64,000 bases of DNA from Candidatus Limnocylindrales bacterium (GCA_035571835.1 DATNBU010000024.1:1-64000); one strand, 5' to 3'. Positions 9,375 to 18,978 are shown, counted from the first letter of the stretch. A program made the numbers and translations. The notes: generated by a model from the sequence alone, not told the origin.

Positions 9375-10241
9375 ATGAAACTTGCGACGTTCACATATGA
9401 GGGAAAGACCAGGATCGGCGAAGTATACGACGACCGGATTGCCGATCTTTCGGGACCTGCGTGCCCGTCAACGATGCTCGGGCTTCTCGAGGGCGGCGAG
9501 GATGCCATGGCGGCCATCCGCATCGCTTCGCGCAACGCACGCCGCCTGCCGCTGGACAAAGTGCGGCTCGAGGCGCCCATTGCGCGGCCGCCGAAGATCC
9601 TCGCGGTCGGCCTCAACTATCGCGCGCACGCCGAGGAGTGCGGCATGCCGATTCCGGTCGTGCCGATCATCTTCAACAAGCAGTCGACGTCGGCGGCCGG
9701 ACCGTTCGACGCCGTCCATCGCCCGCGCGAATCCGAGCAGATCGACTACGAAGGCGAGCTCGCGATCGTGATCGGCAAGAGGTGCCGCCGCGTTCCGCGT
9801 GCGAAAGCACGCAGCGTCGTCGCGGGCTACGCGGTCGCCAACGACGTCAGCGTGCGCGACTGGCAGATCCGCGTGCCGACGATGACGATGGGAAAGTCGT
9901 GGGACACGCACTGTCCGTTCGGCCCGTGGATCACGACTTCGGACGAAGTTGCCGATCCCGATGCGCTCGACCTGAAGACCTGGGTCAACGGCGAGCTGCG
10001 CCAGAACGCGAATACCTCCGACCTCATCTTCCACTGCGACGAAATCATCGAGCATCTTTCGACCGCCTTCACGCTCGAGCCGGGCGACGTGATCGTTACC
10101 GGTACGCCGAGCGGCGTAGGGCTGTGGATGAATCCGAAGTCGTGGCTGAAAGACGGCGACGTCGTGCGCATCGAGATCGCGGGCCTCGGCGCGATCGAGA
10201 ATCGCGTGATCGACGAGCCCGAAGGAACGGCGCGTTACTGA
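9375..10241 (+). CDS. Fumarylacetoacetate hydrolase family protein
   Basis: 288 residues with a strong AAAGGAG ribosome site. The FAH fold runs from about residue 70: AVGLNYRAHAEE, the acidic metal ligands in DYEGELAIVIGKRCR, NDVSVRDWQ, then WDTHCPFGPWITT and VTGTPSGVG. In meta-cleavage pathways members of this family are hydratases or decarboxylases of 2-hydroxydienoates, or hydrolases of acylpyruvates. Any of these would act on the product of the adjacent dioxygenase. The rest of the pathway (aldolase, aldehyde dehydrogenase) is not in the window. Confidence 0.93.
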   Translation: MKLATFTYEGKTRIGEVYDDRIADLSGPACPSTMLGLLEGGEDAMAAIRIASRNARRLPLDKVRLEAPIARPPKILAVGLNYRAHAEECGMPIPVVPIIFNKQSTSAAGPFDAVHRPRESEQIDYEGELAIVIGKRCRRVPRAKARSVVAGYAVANDVSVRDWQIRVPTMTMGKSWDTHCPFGPWITTSDEVADPDALDLKTWVNGELRQNANTSDLIFHCDEIIEHLSTAFTLEPGDVIVTGTPSGVGLWMNPKSWLKDGDVVRIEIAGLGAIENRVIDEPEGTARY

Positions 10242-10279
10242 CCGCGTGTTTCTACGCAGCGCGGTTGACGACAGACCGC

Positions 10280-10351
10280 GCGGGCGGAGAGCTGCCCGCT
10301 CGATACGGTGCGCAACGGCACCCGTTTGTGAGTTTTTCCGCTGCGCAGCGG
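10280..10351. other. Intergenic inverted repeats between FAH gene and secreted-protein gene
   Basis: The 224-nt gap holds GCGGGC/GCCCGC arms (10280-10285 and 10294-10299), which could end the aromatic operon, and a perfect palindrome CCGCTGCGCAGCGG (10338-10351) directly after TTTTT. The second would only work as a terminator for minus-strand transcription, where no gene is seen. Confidence 0.35.
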
Positions 10352-10465
10352 GGGTAAGGATCAGCGCATCGCATGGAATGCCATTGAAAAGGAGGGCTGG
10401 CCGGGCCGGATAATGCGTGCGGAGGCGGAGACACTGGTGTCCGTGCTCCCGATGGAGGTAGTGCC

Positions 10466-12103
10466 ATGGCCAGTCTCTCGCGTCTCTCGACTTCCCGCGT
10501 TCCATTGCTTGTCGCAGCCGTGCTGCTCGCCTCCGCTCCGTCGATCGCCGCGACGGGAGACTGCGGCCAGCCTCTGTCGACCGGCACGGCGCCGACCACC
10601 GCCGATGCGCTTTTCGTGCTGCGTACGTCGGTCGAGCTCGAGGAATGCGCGCTCTGCGTCTGCGACGTGAACGAGTCGGGCGACGTGACCGCGACGGACG
10701 CGATGCTGGTGCTGCAGCTGGCCGTCGGCCTTCCGGTAACCGCAAACTGCAGCGACTGCGATGACCCCTCGCTCCAGTGCCCGGGCGTCGCACAGTTCGC
10801 GCTGTTCGCCAAGATTCGCGGAGTGTGCGCGACCAACGGCGATTGCGCGCCGTTCTCGACCTGCGACGAGAGCATTCATCGCTGCCGCACCGTGACCGAC
10901 TCCGATATCGGCTGGAACGGCCTCGCGCACGATGCGGACATCGACGACCCGATTCCGGCTCGACTCTTTGTGGATTGCGAGGGGCCTGCTCCTTGTGGCG
11001 AGTGCACCATCACCGGCCACGATCCCTCGCTCGGTGACTGCCGCTGCGTGTCCGACAACCAGAAAGTCTGCTTCACGGTTGCCGGCAACGACGACCAGTT
11101 CTGCGACGGCGGCTTCTGCCAGTGTTACTTCGGCCCGCCGATGCCGCTGTCGTCCGGCAACACGCCGGTGTGCGTGCTCAACGGCCTGGCGGCGCAGCCA
11201 ACCGGCACCGGCAACGTCGACACCGGCAGCGGCTTCATCCATCTGCAGCTGTCCGAGAAGATCTTCCTCGGTGCGTCGCTGCTGACGCCATGTCCTCTGT
11301 GCCTGAACGATCCGACCCCGGCCGACGGCGTGCGTGGCGGCGTGTGCGAAGGCGGCAGGAACGACACGATGAGCTGTGATGCACAGGCCTTCAATTCGAC
11401 GTTCCCGCCGCCCACCGGCGCCCTCTACAGCCTCGACTGTTTCCCGCTCGCCGGTGCGGACATCAGCCAGGGCGGCCTGCCGCTGACGATCGATCTCACG
11501 ACCGGCCAAACGCAGCTCGACGCGGTTGTTCCGTGCGCGGTCGAAGGACCGCTCTCCGAAGTGAACTGCCCGTGCCGGGTCTGCAGCGACAACGACAAGA
11601 TCGCGTGCCACGTCGATGCGGACTGTGCTGCCGAAGGCGCCGGGACCTGTTCGAGCAACGGCGAAGGCGAGCAGACCGAGCCGAACGCATGCCTGAACGG
11701 CGTCTGTGTCGACTCCGGCGGTAATGACAGCTTCTGCGAAACCGGACCCGACGATACGTGGTGTGATGCGCTCACGCGCGCCGACGGCGGCGGTCTGGTC
11801 GGATGCGCGACCAACGTCGACTGCACGCCGCTGATCATCGGCGTCGATGCAGGAACCTGTACGCTCGTTGAACGCCGCGCGTGTTTCCCCGATCCGATCG
11901 TATCTCAGGGCAACCCGAGTCCTGCGATTCCGGTGGCGGCGGGCACGTACTGCTCACCGGCAACCACCGCGACGTCGGTCAACACGGCAGCCGGACTGCC
12001 AGGGCCGGGACGCCTGACCTTGCAGACGGCGCTTACCCTGTTCTGCAAAGGCGACCCGGAGGCGCACTACACACCGGGCGTCGGCGGGTGCCCCGTCGAG
12101 TAG
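10466..12103 (+). CDS. Secreted Cys-rich protein with N-terminal dockerin-like module
   Basis: 545 residues; the ATG at 10466 has GGAGG upstream and gives a clear Sec signal peptide ending near ASAPSIAA. Residues about 40-95 resemble a dockerin pair: TTADALFVLRTSV, then the calcium-loop-like CDVNESGDVTATDAMLVLQL. The same module occurs in the genes at 12190-12759 and 34415-35206. The remaining 450 residues are rich in paired Cys (for example CPCRVCSDNDKIAC and CATNVDC) with no family I recognise. Likely extracytoplasmic. No catalytic motif seen. It ends at a strong bidirectional terminator shared with the convergent gene. Confidence 0.8.
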   Translation: MASLSRLSTSRVPLLVAAVLLASAPSIAATGDCGQPLSTGTAPTTADALFVLRTSVELEECALCVCDVNESGDVTATDAMLVLQLAVGLPVTANCSDCDDPSLQCPGVAQFALFAKIRGVCATNGDCAPFSTCDESIHRCRTVTDSDIGWNGLAHDADIDDPIPARLFVDCEGPAPCGECTITGHDPSLGDCRCVSDNQKVCFTVAGNDDQFCDGGFCQCYFGPPMPLSSGNTPVCVLNGLAAQPTGTGNVDTGSGFIHLQLSEKIFLGASLLTPCPLCLNDPTPADGVRGGVCEGGRNDTMSCDAQAFNSTFPPPTGALYSLDCFPLAGADISQGGLPLTIDLTTGQTQLDAVVPCAVEGPLSEVNCPCRVCSDNDKIACHVDADCAAEGAGTCSSNGEGEQTEPNACLNGVCVDSGGNDSFCETGPDDTWCDALTRADGGGLVGCATNVDCTPLIIGVDAGTCTLVERRACFPDPIVSQGNPSPAIPVAAGTYCSPATTATSVNTAAGLPGPGRLTLQTALTLFCKGDPEAHYTPGVGGCPVE

Positions 12104-12135
12104 ACGACCGACGCGGGACCTCGTCGGTTTTCCGA

Positions 12136-12172
12136 GAAAGGGCGCGAGACGGATTCCGTCTCGCGCCCTTTC
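12136..12172. terminator. Bidirectional hairpin terminator
   Basis: A perfect 17-bp stem (12136-12152 with 12156-12172) around the loop ATT, built on GAAAGGGCGCGAGACGG. It sits between two convergent genes. Terminal A/T-rich arms give short T runs on both strands. Confidence 0.85.
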
Positions 12173-12189
12173 GATTTCAACGCGCGGAC

Positions 12190-12759
12190 TTACAGGGAGC
12201 CGGGGAAATACATGATGACCAGTTTGGCGTCATACGTATCGACTGCGGCGCTGTCACCGGGCTTCGTAAGGCAAACCAGATGGTACGTGTGCGGTCCTTC
12301 CGTTACGGGGATCGTCGAATGGTGCGACTGCTGCAGGTCAAACCGCGTGTCGTTGTCACCGGGATCGAAGTCAAAGGCGTCGAGTTGCGTTACGCCTTCG
12401 AGCAGGGAGCACAGCACGAACTGATTGATGTCGGATGCCTTGACCTCGGCTTCAAACATCACAACCGCATTTCCGGCTGCCGGAAACGTTACGTCGAGAG
12501 TCGCCACGGTCGTATCGGTAGTGTTGATGGTGAGGAACTCATTGCGCGCGCTGGTTTTCACTCCGGCCGCAGGAGGAGCAGGACAGCTCACGGACACCGG
12601 CTGACCGACGGCGTACTTGAGCAGGAGCAGGGCATCCGACGAAAGCGGAGCGCCTCCGCTGTTGTTGAGATCTCCGCACTGCTGGTCGGCGGCGTAAGAG
12701 CATGGCGGGCTCAGTACCATGCTCAGGATCAACGCCTGGACGATTGAAAACGTTTTCAT
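12190..12759 (-). CDS. Small secreted protein with dockerin-like segment
   Basis: 189 residues with an AGGAG ribosome site and a signal peptide ending near PCSYA. Right after it comes CGDLNNSGGAPLSSDALLLL followed by KYAVGQPVSVSC, which matches the dockerin-like module of the convergent gene at 10466 and the gene at 34415. Only the Asn/Asp loop and one helix are well conserved. The remaining 130 residues look like a beta-rich domain (ATLDVTFPAAGNAVVMFEAE and following). Function unknown. Its proximity to the gene at 10466 suggests a local family. Confidence 0.75.
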   Translation of the reverse strand: MKTFSIVQALILSMVLSPPCSYAADQQCGDLNNSGGAPLSSDALLLLKYAVGQPVSVSCPAPPAAGVKTSARNEFLTINTTDTTVATLDVTFPAAGNAVVMFEAEVKASDINQFVLCSLLEGVTQLDAFDFDPGDNDTRFDLQQSHHSTIPVTEGPHTYHLVCLTKPGDSAAVDTYDAKLVIMYFPGSL

Positions 12760-12822
12760 GGGAGCTCCTTTTCCTGTCGCCGCGCGGCTCGGCGTTCACG
12801 CGGGCGGTTGTGGCTGCTTGCG

Positions 12823-13473
12823 TTATCCCCGCATGCCGGTTGCCGCAGACGAGGCATGCAGGCTCGCGTCGGCACTGGGCCGCGAGGAGACGGCTGCGAA
12901 CCAGTTTGTGATCTTCGTGCATTCGTCTGGCAACGGCTGGCCGACGCTGCGTCCGAAATCGAGTGCGCAGAACAGGATGATGTCGGCGATCGTGAAACGG
13001 TCCGAGACCACGGACGGCCCGCCGTCGATGAGCTCGTCGAGCCAGCGCAGGTTGTCCTGCGCCGTCTGCTTCAGACCGTCGGCGGCCTGCGGGAGGCAAC
13101 GCATGCGATCGGTGAAAAGACCGAGGCCCTCGGCGAAGCGAAATCCGTTGTAAATGTTCTCGGTGATGCGCAGCTCGATGCGGCGCTGCCACATGCGCGT
13201 CTCGGCGCGCTCGATGGCAGTTGCACCGATCAGAGGAGGCGCGGGATGAAGCTCTTCGAGGTACTCGAAGATCGCGACGGTCTCGGCGAGCATCGTACCG
13301 TCGTCGAGCTCGAGGGCGGGAAGCTGACCGCCGGGATTTCTGCCGGTGTACGGGCCGCGCCGATTCTCGCCGCCGATGAGGTCGACTTCTTCGGTTGGTA
13401 TGGTGATTCCCTTCTCCGCGAGAAACATCCGAAGGGCTCGTGGATTGGGGCCGAACGATCCGTAGACCCGCAT
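12823..13473 (-). CDS. Glutathione S-transferase family protein
   Basis: 216 residues, the normal GST length, with GAGGAGG upstream of the start. The thioredoxin-like N-terminal domain includes YGSFGPNPRALR with a Ser in the catalytic region, NPGGQLPALELDDG (cis-Pro loop) and the glutathione-binding AETVAIFEYLEE. The all-helical C-terminal domain contains the FTIADIILF N-capping motif. GSTs conjugate or reduce substrates with glutathione in the cytosol. The substrate is unknown. It lies on the minus strand with three other genes suggestive of xenobiotic or fatty-acyl metabolism. Confidence 0.92.
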   Translation of the reverse strand: MRVYGSFGPNPRALRMFLAEKGITIPTEEVDLIGGENRRGPYTGRNPGGQLPALELDDGTMLAETVAIFEYLEELHPAPPLIGATAIERAETRMWQRRIELRITENIYNGFRFAEGLGLFTDRMRCLPQAADGLKQTAQDNLRWLDELIDGGPSVVSDRFTIADIILFCALDFGRSVGQPLPDECTKITNWFAAVSSRPSADASLHASSAATGMRG

Positions 13474-13570
13474 GCGTTCCTCCTCGTTGAGACGCAGTAT
13501 TGCCCGGCCGCTCTCTCATGTTCGCCTGCCGTAGTCATGCCCGGCCGATCGATGAGGAAACTTTTACGCC

Positions 13571-14032
13571 TCACCCGGCGGCATCGAAGCGCGTACGGAT
13601 CTGCAGCGGCGCCGCGCGCAGCTCGATCTCCTCGAACGTGCGCTCGTAGCCGGTCGAGCGGATCTTCCACTCGCCATCGATGCGCACGTACTCGTCGCTG
13701 TAGAACGCGGCGCCGCGCAGCACCGTGTTCGCCTCGCGAAAGATCACCATGTCCTCGAGATACCACGTGCCTCGCGCCGAGCTGTCACCGGTGAGCTCGA
13801 TCTCCGGGTGGTGGCCGTGATGCATGCTGATCATGTTCGGGCTGCCGAGCGCACCGCGAAGGAACTCGAGAATGGCCGCGCGACCTTCGAACGCGTAGCG
13901 GCCGTTGTCGTAGGACGTGGTGGCGTCTTCGGCGAGCGTGCTTGCGAGCGCGTCCCAGTCCTTGCAGTCGAGCGCGCGAAAGTAGCGGTACTTGAGCTGC
14001 CGGATGGCCTCGAGGTCGTCGTGTCTGGACAT
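13571..14032 (-). CDS. SnoaL/NTF2-like family protein
   Basis: 153 residues starting with DDLEAIRQLKYRYFRALDCK, the opening helix of the SnoaL_4/NTF2-like fold used by scytalone-dehydratase-like and ring-hydroxylating small-subunit-like proteins. It continues with DWDALASTLAEDATTSY and the beta-sheet region MISMHHGHHPEIELTG, then GTWYLEDMVIF. Such proteins are small alpha+beta barrels binding hydrophobic ligands, some catalysing dehydration or isomerisation. AGGAGA lies before the start. Specific role unknown. Confidence 0.85.
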   Translation of the reverse strand: MSRHDDLEAIRQLKYRYFRALDCKDWDALASTLAEDATTSYDNGRYAFEGRAAILEFLRGALGSPNMISMHHGHHPEIELTGDSSARGTWYLEDMVIFREANTVLRGAAFYSDEYVRIDGEWKIRSTGYERTFEEIELRAAPLQIRTRFDAAG

Positions 14033-14068
14033 TGCGGGATCTCCTGAATGTGGTGTGTCGGTCGAGCG

Positions 14069-14569
14069 TCAGCCGGGCGCGGTCGCAGCGTCCGTTGTAT
14101 GACCTGCGGCCAGCAGGCGGAACGTCATCGCGTGGCTGACCAGCATGAGGGGAACACCGAGCGCCGGCACGTACCACTGCGCCGTCAGGAACTGTGCCGA
14201 GCCGATCGCAGCTGCGTGGGGCAGCGCGATCAGAAGGTCGGCGGTGCCGACGATGTTGCAGGTCCACGCCAGTTTCCGCCGCGCCGGCCACCTGCGCCGC
14301 AACGCGATGACCGAGAGCAGCGCCAGGAACGCCGTAAGCGAATCGCCGGCGGCGGTCGGGATCGCAAACGACCTGGGCATGCCCGGCGCGAGGTTCGAAA
14401 CCAGCAGTCCGACTCCGAGAACGCGGAACAGCTGCGGGGCGATGCAGATCGCGAGAGCATCGTCGGCCGCGTAGCGCCGCAGCGCGGGAGCCACAAACAG
14501 CGCGGCAAGCGCCGTCCACGAGATCAGGAACCACACGAACTGGAAGACAAAAAACGGCGCCGGATTCAT
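14069..14569 (-). CDS. Small integral membrane protein
   Basis: 166 residues with four predicted membrane segments: an N-terminal FVFQFVWFLISWTALAAL, a second around residues 45-60, a third around 72-90, and the last around 125-155. No signal peptide separate from the first helix and no recognised catalytic motif. Its start overlaps the stop of the upstream crotonase gene (ATGA), so the two are translationally coupled. I do not recognise a family. Confidence 0.75.
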   Translation of the reverse strand: MNPAPFFVFQFVWFLISWTALAALFVAPALRRYAADDALAICIAPQLFRVLGVGLLVSNLAPGMPRSFAIPTAAGDSLTAFLALLSVIALRRRWPARRKLAWTCNIVGTADLLIALPHAAAIGSAQFLTAQWYVPALGVPLMLVSHAMTFRLLAAGHTTDAATAPG

Positions 14570-15246
14570 TCGCTGAGCTCGCCTTCGATCGATGCGCGGA
14601 TCGCAGCGAGCGCCGACGCGCGCAGGCGCTTCTTGGTCTCGCGATGCGCGGCGCGATCCACGGCAAGAAGCGACCGCGCGATGGCCGAGCTGCGCGCGAT
14701 CAGCTCATCCGGCGCCACGACCTCGTCGAGGAAACCCGCGCGGACGGCTTCGTCCGGCCCGTACATCTCGCCGGTCACGCAGCGCTGGAAATACGCAGGG
14801 CTGAGCCGCTGCCGTGCGGTCTCGATCGCAAACCATGGCAGCGTCAGACCGATGGCGACCTCATTCATTCCGATCCGGAAGTCACCGCTCGCGCCGACGC
14901 GCCGGTCGGCGGACAGCATGAGAAAAGCTCCCATCGGATAGGCATGGCCGCCGCATGCGGTGACGACAGGCGACGGAAACGCGAGGATCCGCTCGATCAG
15001 CGTGGCGCCGAGCCGCAGCATTTCGAGCGTGGCTTCGCGGCCCTGCGAGAAGACCTTGAGATCGAATCCGGCCGAGAAGACTCCCGGGCGGCCGGTCAGC
15101 AGCACCACGGCATCGTCGGCCTCGGCGCGCGCGAAGACCGAATGCAGCGACGCAAGCATGGCAGGCGACATCGCGTTCACCTTGCCGTCGTCCATCGTCA
15201 CCGTGGCAACGCCGTGCTTCAGATCGTAGGAAACGAGCTCGGACAT
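14566..15246 (-). CDS. Enoyl-CoA hydratase/isomerase (crotonase) family protein
   Basis: 226 residues, slightly shorter than the usual 255-260. The fold signatures are [16 protein letters not shown] at the N-terminus, [10 protein letters not shown] (first oxyanion-hole strand), and [20 protein letters not shown], where the GG supplies the second oxyanion NH. The active-site Glu pair of classical hydratases is not obvious, since [11 protein letters not shown] carries only one. A different crotonase reaction, such as isomerase or hydrolase, is therefore possible. GGAGGA precedes the start. It is divergent from rpmE. Confidence 0.9.
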   Translation of the reverse strand: MSELVSYDLKHGVATVTMDDGKVNAMSPAMLASLHSVFARAEADDAVVLLTGRPGVFSAGFDLKVFSQGREATLEMLRLGATLIERILAFPSPVVTACGGHAYPMGAFLMLSADRRVGASGDFRIGMNEVAIGLTLPWFAIETARQRLSPAYFQRCVTGEMYGPDEAVRAGFLDEVVAPDELIARSSAIARSLLAVDRAAHRETKKRLRASALAAIRASIEGELSE

Positions 15247-15360
15247 CGAGGATCCTCCAGGGCGCTCTTAAGCCGTCGTCACCGGGCAATGACAAAGGCG
15301 GCGGCCCGCTCTCGCACTCGGGACCGTCCGCGGATGCCTCCGGGTCGGGGCGGGTCCGAT

Positions 15361-15389
15361 TTGAGCCCGGCCGCCCTCGTTGCTATACC
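15361..15389 (+). promoter_or_regulatory. Sigma-70-like promoter of rpmE
   Basis: TTGAGC (15361-15366), a 17-nt spacer, then an extended -10 TGCTATACC with TATACC at 15384-15389. The start codon of rpmE is 40 nt downstream. Confidence 0.6.
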
Positions 15390-15428
15390 CCTCGTTTCCG
15401 CGGTTCCGGCTGCGGTAGCGAGGACGTC

Positions 15429-15647
15429 ATGAAGGCAGCCATCCACCCCCAGTACAACGAGATCGAGGTCGTCTGCGCCTGCGGCGCCACCTTCAAGACG
15501 AGGTCGACCTCGCCCAAGGTTCACGTCGAAATCTGCGCGGATTGCCATCCGTTCTATACAGGCAACCAGAAGATCCTCGACACGGCAGGCCGCGTCGAAA
15601 GGTTCCGGCTCAAGTACGCCAACGTCAAGCCCGCGGCCTCCAAGTAG
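15429..15647 (+). CDS. rpmE: 50S ribosomal protein bL31
   Basis: 72 residues, typical of bL31 of the zinc-binding type. The four ligands are visible as CAC (residues 16-18) and CADC (residues 36-39), within the characteristic [19 protein letters not shown] opening and [20 protein letters not shown]. It is a component of the large subunit central protuberance. It is followed by its own terminator and then prfA, an order seen in many bacteria. Confidence 0.97.
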   Translation: MKAAIHPQYNEIEVVCACGATFKTRSTSPKVHVEICADCHPFYTGNQKILDTAGRVERFRLKYANVKPAASK

Positions 15648-15669
15648 CGGCGCACAGACGGAGACTTTC

Positions 15670-15701
15670 GAAGAGGGCCGGAGGAAACTTCGGCCCTCTT
15701 C
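15670..15701 (+). terminator. rpmE terminator
   Basis: Perfect 11-bp stem GAAGAGGGCCG / CGGCCCTCTTC (15670-15680, 15691-15701) with a 10-nt loop, followed by GTGTTT, 22 nt after the rpmE stop. Confidence 0.8.
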
Positions 15702-15740
15702 GTGTTTCAGCCCGGCCGAGGTAGGGCCGCTGGAAAGCCC

Positions 15741-16811
15741 ATGCTCGACAAGCTCGCGCAAATCGAACGCCGCTTCGCAGAGATCGAAGCGCAGGTCGCA
15801 GACCCCGAGGTCTTCAGCGACCAGGGTCGTTTTGCGAAGCTCATGCGCGAGCGCTCCGATCTCGACGAGATCGTCAGCGTCTATCGCCGCCGCCGCCAGA
15901 CCGAAAGCGAGCTCGAGCAGGCCCGCGCGTTGCGCGAGGACGGCGATCCCGAGATCCGCGAGATGGCGGCCGGAGAATATCGCGAGCTCGAGGCCGCGCT
16001 CGAAGCGCTCGACGGCGAGCTTCGCATGCTGCTGGTGCCGAAAGACCCGCTCGACCAGCGCAACGCGATCTTCGAGATCCGTGCGGGAACCGGCGGCGAC
16101 GAAGCGGCCCTGTTCGGCGGCGACCTGCTCAAGATGTACCTGCGCTACGCGCAGGAGCACGGCCTCAAGACCGAAATGCTGAGCGTCAGCGAAGGCGGCA
16201 AAGGCGGCGCGAAGGAAGCGATCCTGATGATCTCGGGCAAGGACGCCTACGGCCTGCTCAAGTTCGAAGGCGGCGTGCACCGCGTGCAGCGCGTGCCCGA
16301 CACCGAATCGCAGGGCCGCATCCACACGTCCGCGGTCACCGTCGCGGTTCTTCCCGAGGCCGAGGAAGTCGACGTCCGTCTCGAAGACAAGGACGTGCGC
16401 GTCGACGTCTACCGTTCGTCGGGTCCGGGCGGGCAGTCGGTCAACACGACCGATTCGGCGGTGCGCGTCACGCACATTCCGTCGGGCCTGGTGGTCACGT
16501 GCCAGGACGAAAAGAGCCAGCACAAGAACAAGGCGAAGGCGCTCAAGATCCTGCGCTCGCGCCTGTTCGACCAGGAGATGGCCAAGCAGCACGCGGAGAT
16601 CGCGGCCGATCGCAAGGCGATGGTGGGATCGGGCGACCGCTCCGAGCGCATCCGCACGTACAACTTTCCGCAGAACCGCGTGACCGACCACCGCATCAAC
16701 CTGACGCTGTATTCGCTCGATGCGTTTCTGGCCGGCCAGATGGACGACATGCTGAGCGCGCTGCGCGCGCACTTCCAGGCCGAAGCGCTCAAGGCCGAGG
16801 CCGCGCTATGA
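15741..16811 (+). CDS. prfA: Peptide chain release factor 1
   Basis: 356 residues from the ATG at 15741; an in-frame TTG at 15702 would begin inside the rpmE terminator. The GGQ peptidyl-hydrolysis motif is in [17 protein letters not shown], and the UAA/UAG-reading tripeptide region reads [15 protein letters not shown]. The anticodon-like motif is therefore PDT rather than the common PAT or PVT. The tail [18 protein letters not shown] is typical. Gln of GGQ is the substrate of PrmC, encoded by the overlapping next gene. Confidence 0.97.
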   Translation: MLDKLAQIERRFAEIEAQVADPEVFSDQGRFAKLMRERSDLDEIVSVYRRRRQTESELEQARALREDGDPEIREMAAGEYRELEAALEALDGELRMLLVPKDPLDQRNAIFEIRAGTGGDEAALFGGDLLKMYLRYAQEHGLKTEMLSVSEGGKGGAKEAILMISGKDAYGLLKFEGGVHRVQRVPDTESQGRIHTSAVTVAVLPEAEEVDVRLEDKDVRVDVYRSSGPGGQSVNTTDSAVRVTHIPSGLVVTCQDEKSQHKNKAKALKILRSRLFDQEMAKQHAEIAADRKAMVGSGDRSERIRTYNFPQNRVTDHRINLTLYSLDAFLAGQMDDMLSALRAHFQAEALKAEAAL

Positions 16812-17683
16812 GCGCGCCGCGCACGCTGCTCGAGTACCTGCAGGTCACGGCCACGTTCCTGGCGAGCAAAGGCATCGACGGCGCCAAGCTCGATGCCGAG
16901 CTGCTGCTGGCCGAAGTGCTCGGGATGACGCGGACGCAGCTCTACACCAATTTCGAGCAGCCGCTCGGTGCGGCCGAGATCGGCCGTTACCGCGACCTGG
17001 TGCGGCGGCGCGCGGCTCGTGAGCCGGTGGCCTACATCACGGGTCGCCGCGAGTTCTGGTCGCTCGAATTCGACGTCGATCGTCGCGTGCTCGTGCCGCG
17101 TCCCGAAACCGAGCTGGTCGTCGAGCTCGCGGTGGATGCGCTGCGGACGCGGCCGGATGGCGACAGCGGCGCTGCGCTCGTTGCCGACATCGGCACCGGT
17201 TCGGGCGCGATTGCAGTCGCAATTGCCAAAGAGATGAAACATGCGCGCGTGATCGCAACCGACCGCTCCGAAGCGGCGCTCGAGATCGCACCGGCCAACT
17301 CGGCTCGTCACGGTGTGTCCGACCGCATCGAGTTCCGGCTCGGCGACGGCTGCGCGCCGCTTGCCGGCTGCGGCCTGTTCGATGCGATCGTGTCCAATCC
17401 GCCGTACATCCGCAGCGAAGAGATGCGCACGCTTCCGCCCGAAGTCGGACAGTGGGAGCCGCGCTGGGCTCTCGAAGCCGGCGCCGACGGCATGGATGTC
17501 ACGGCGCCGCTCGTCGACGACGCGTTCGAGATGCTCGCTCCCGGCGGAGTGCTGCTGGTCGAGGTCGGCACGCAGTCGGCGCGCGTCCGCGAACGTTTCG
17601 TCAGCCGTGGTTACGACCAGGTCGTCGTGCGGCGCGACCTGGCCGGAATCGATCGCGTGGTCATGGGTCGAAGGCGCGCGTAG
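16808..17683 (+). CDS. prmC: Release-factor glutamine methyltransferase
   Basis: 291 residues, start at 16808 overlapping the prfA stop (ATGA). The N-terminal helical domain is followed by the SAM-binding Rossmann domain with [16 protein letters not shown] (motif I, near residue 123) and the catalytic [10 protein letters not shown] (near 196). The motif [20 protein letters not shown] identifies the PrmC/HemK family. It N5-methylates the Gln of the GGQ motif in RF1 and RF2, consistent with coupling to prfA. Confidence 0.97.
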   Translation: MSAPRTLLEYLQVTATFLASKGIDGAKLDAELLLAEVLGMTRTQLYTNFEQPLGAAEIGRYRDLVRRRAAREPVAYITGRREFWSLEFDVDRRVLVPRPETELVVELAVDALRTRPDGDSGAALVADIGTGSGAIAVAIAKEMKHARVIATDRSEAALEIAPANSARHGVSDRIEFRLGDGCAPLAGCGLFDAIVSNPPYIRSEEMRTLPPEVGQWEPRWALEAGADGMDVTAPLVDDAFEMLAPGGVLLVEVGTQSARVRERFVSRGYDQVVVRRDLAGIDRVVMGRRRA

Positions 17684-17709
17684 CGGGATACAGGCAAGGG
17701 CATCGGACA

Positions 17710-18975
17710 ATGGACAAGCTCGTCATCGAAGGACCGAGTCGCCTGGACGGCGACGTCGAGGCCGGCGGCGCCAAGAACGCCGCGCTGCCGCTTCTGTTCG
17801 CGAGCCTTCTGACCGACGAGCCGTGTCACCTGTCGAACGTCCCGGACGTCGCCGACATTCGCACGACGATCCGCCTGCTGCAGAGCCTCGGCGCGCAGGT
17901 CGAATGGCCGACGCCGTCCGAGTTCGTCATCGACTGCTCCGCGATCGAAGGGCGCGAAGCTCCATACGAGCTCGTGCGCCGGATGCGTGCGTCGTTCCTG
18001 ACGCTCGGGCCGCTGCTCGCGCGCTTCGGCGAAGCGCACGTCTCGCGTCCCGGCGGCTGCGCGATCGGAGCGCGGCCGATCGACATCCACCTCGAAGGCA
18101 TGAAGAGGCTCGGCGCCCGCGTCGAGCTCAAAGGCGGCTACGCCGACGCAAAAGCGAAGCGGCTTGCGGGCGGGCATGTGATCTTCCCGATGCCGTCGGT
18201 CGGCGCCACCGAGAACGTGCTGATGGCGGCGTCGCTCGCCGACGGCGCGACGCGCATCGAAAACGCCGCGCGCGAGCCGGAGATCGTCGATCTGGCGGCG
18301 GCGCTCGTCAAGATGGGTGCGAGGATCCGCGGCGCCGGCTCGTCGGTGATCGAAGTCGAAGGTGTCCCCAAGCTCGGCGGCTATCGACACGAGGTGATTC
18401 CCGATCGCATCGTCGCCGGGACGTTCCTGATCGGCGCGGCGATGACCGGCGGCGACGTCTACGTGCGCGGCGCGAAGGCCGAGCATCTCGAAAGCCTGCT
18501 CGAAGCGCTGATGCGCGCGGGCTGCCAGGTCGACATCGACACCGGCGGCGTGCGCCTGAAGATGACGCAGCGGGTTCGCCCGGTCAGCATCGTCACGGCA
18601 CCGTTTCCGGGCTTTCCGACCGATCTGCAGGCGCAGTGGACTGCGCTTCTGTGCGTTGCCGACGGCCGCGCCGAAGTGCACGAGCGGATCTTCGAGAATC
18701 GTTTCATGCACGTCTCGGAGCTCGCGCGCATGGGCGCGGATGTAAACGTTCTGCCGGGCGGGCACGCCGTCGTTTCGGGCGTCGAACGATTGTCGGGCGC
18801 ACCGGTCATGGCGACCGACCTGCGCGCGAGCGTGTGCCTCGTGCTGGCCGGCGTTGCGGCCGAGGGCCGCACCGACGTGCTGCGCATCTATCACCTCGAT
18901 CGCGGCTACGAGCTGATCGACGCCAAGCTCGCGGCGCTCGGCGCCAACGTGCGGCGCGAGAGCGGGGGAGACTGA
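17710..18975 (+). CDS. murA: UDP-N-acetylglucosamine 1-carboxyvinyltransferase
   Basis: 421 residues, start at 17710 giving MDKLVIEGPSRLDGDVEAGG with the substrate-binding AGGAKNAALPLL. It performs the first committed step of peptidoglycan synthesis, transferring enolpyruvate from PEP to UDP-GlcNAc. The fosfomycin-reactive Cys is present at residue 117 in RPGGCAIGARPIDIH. Three-fold inside-out barrel repeats and the C-terminal RASVCLVLAGVAAEG are recognisable. It follows prmC and precedes hisD by only 3 nt. Confidence 0.97.
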   Translation: MDKLVIEGPSRLDGDVEAGGAKNAALPLLFASLLTDEPCHLSNVPDVADIRTTIRLLQSLGAQVEWPTPSEFVIDCSAIEGREAPYELVRRMRASFLTLGPLLARFGEAHVSRPGGCAIGARPIDIHLEGMKRLGARVELKGGYADAKAKRLAGGHVIFPMPSVGATENVLMAASLADGATRIENAAREPEIVDLAAALVKMGARIRGAGSSVIEVEGVPKLGGYRHEVIPDRIVAGTFLIGAAMTGGDVYVRGAKAEHLESLLEALMRAGCQVDIDTGGVRLKMTQRVRPVSIVTAPFPGFPTDLQAQWTALLCVADGRAEVHERIFENRFMHVSELARMGADVNVLPGGHAVVSGVERLSGAPVMATDLRASVCLVLAGVAAEGRTDVLRIYHLDRGYELIDAKLAALGANVRRESGGD

Positions 18976-18978
18976 GCG

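Noticed and set aside
16300..16320. The PDT tripeptide of release factor 1 as a sign of altered stop-codon reading.
   Set aside because: The P-x-T framework and neighbouring residues are intact, and genes here end in TGA, TAA and TAG. A substituted middle residue is not enough to argue recoding.
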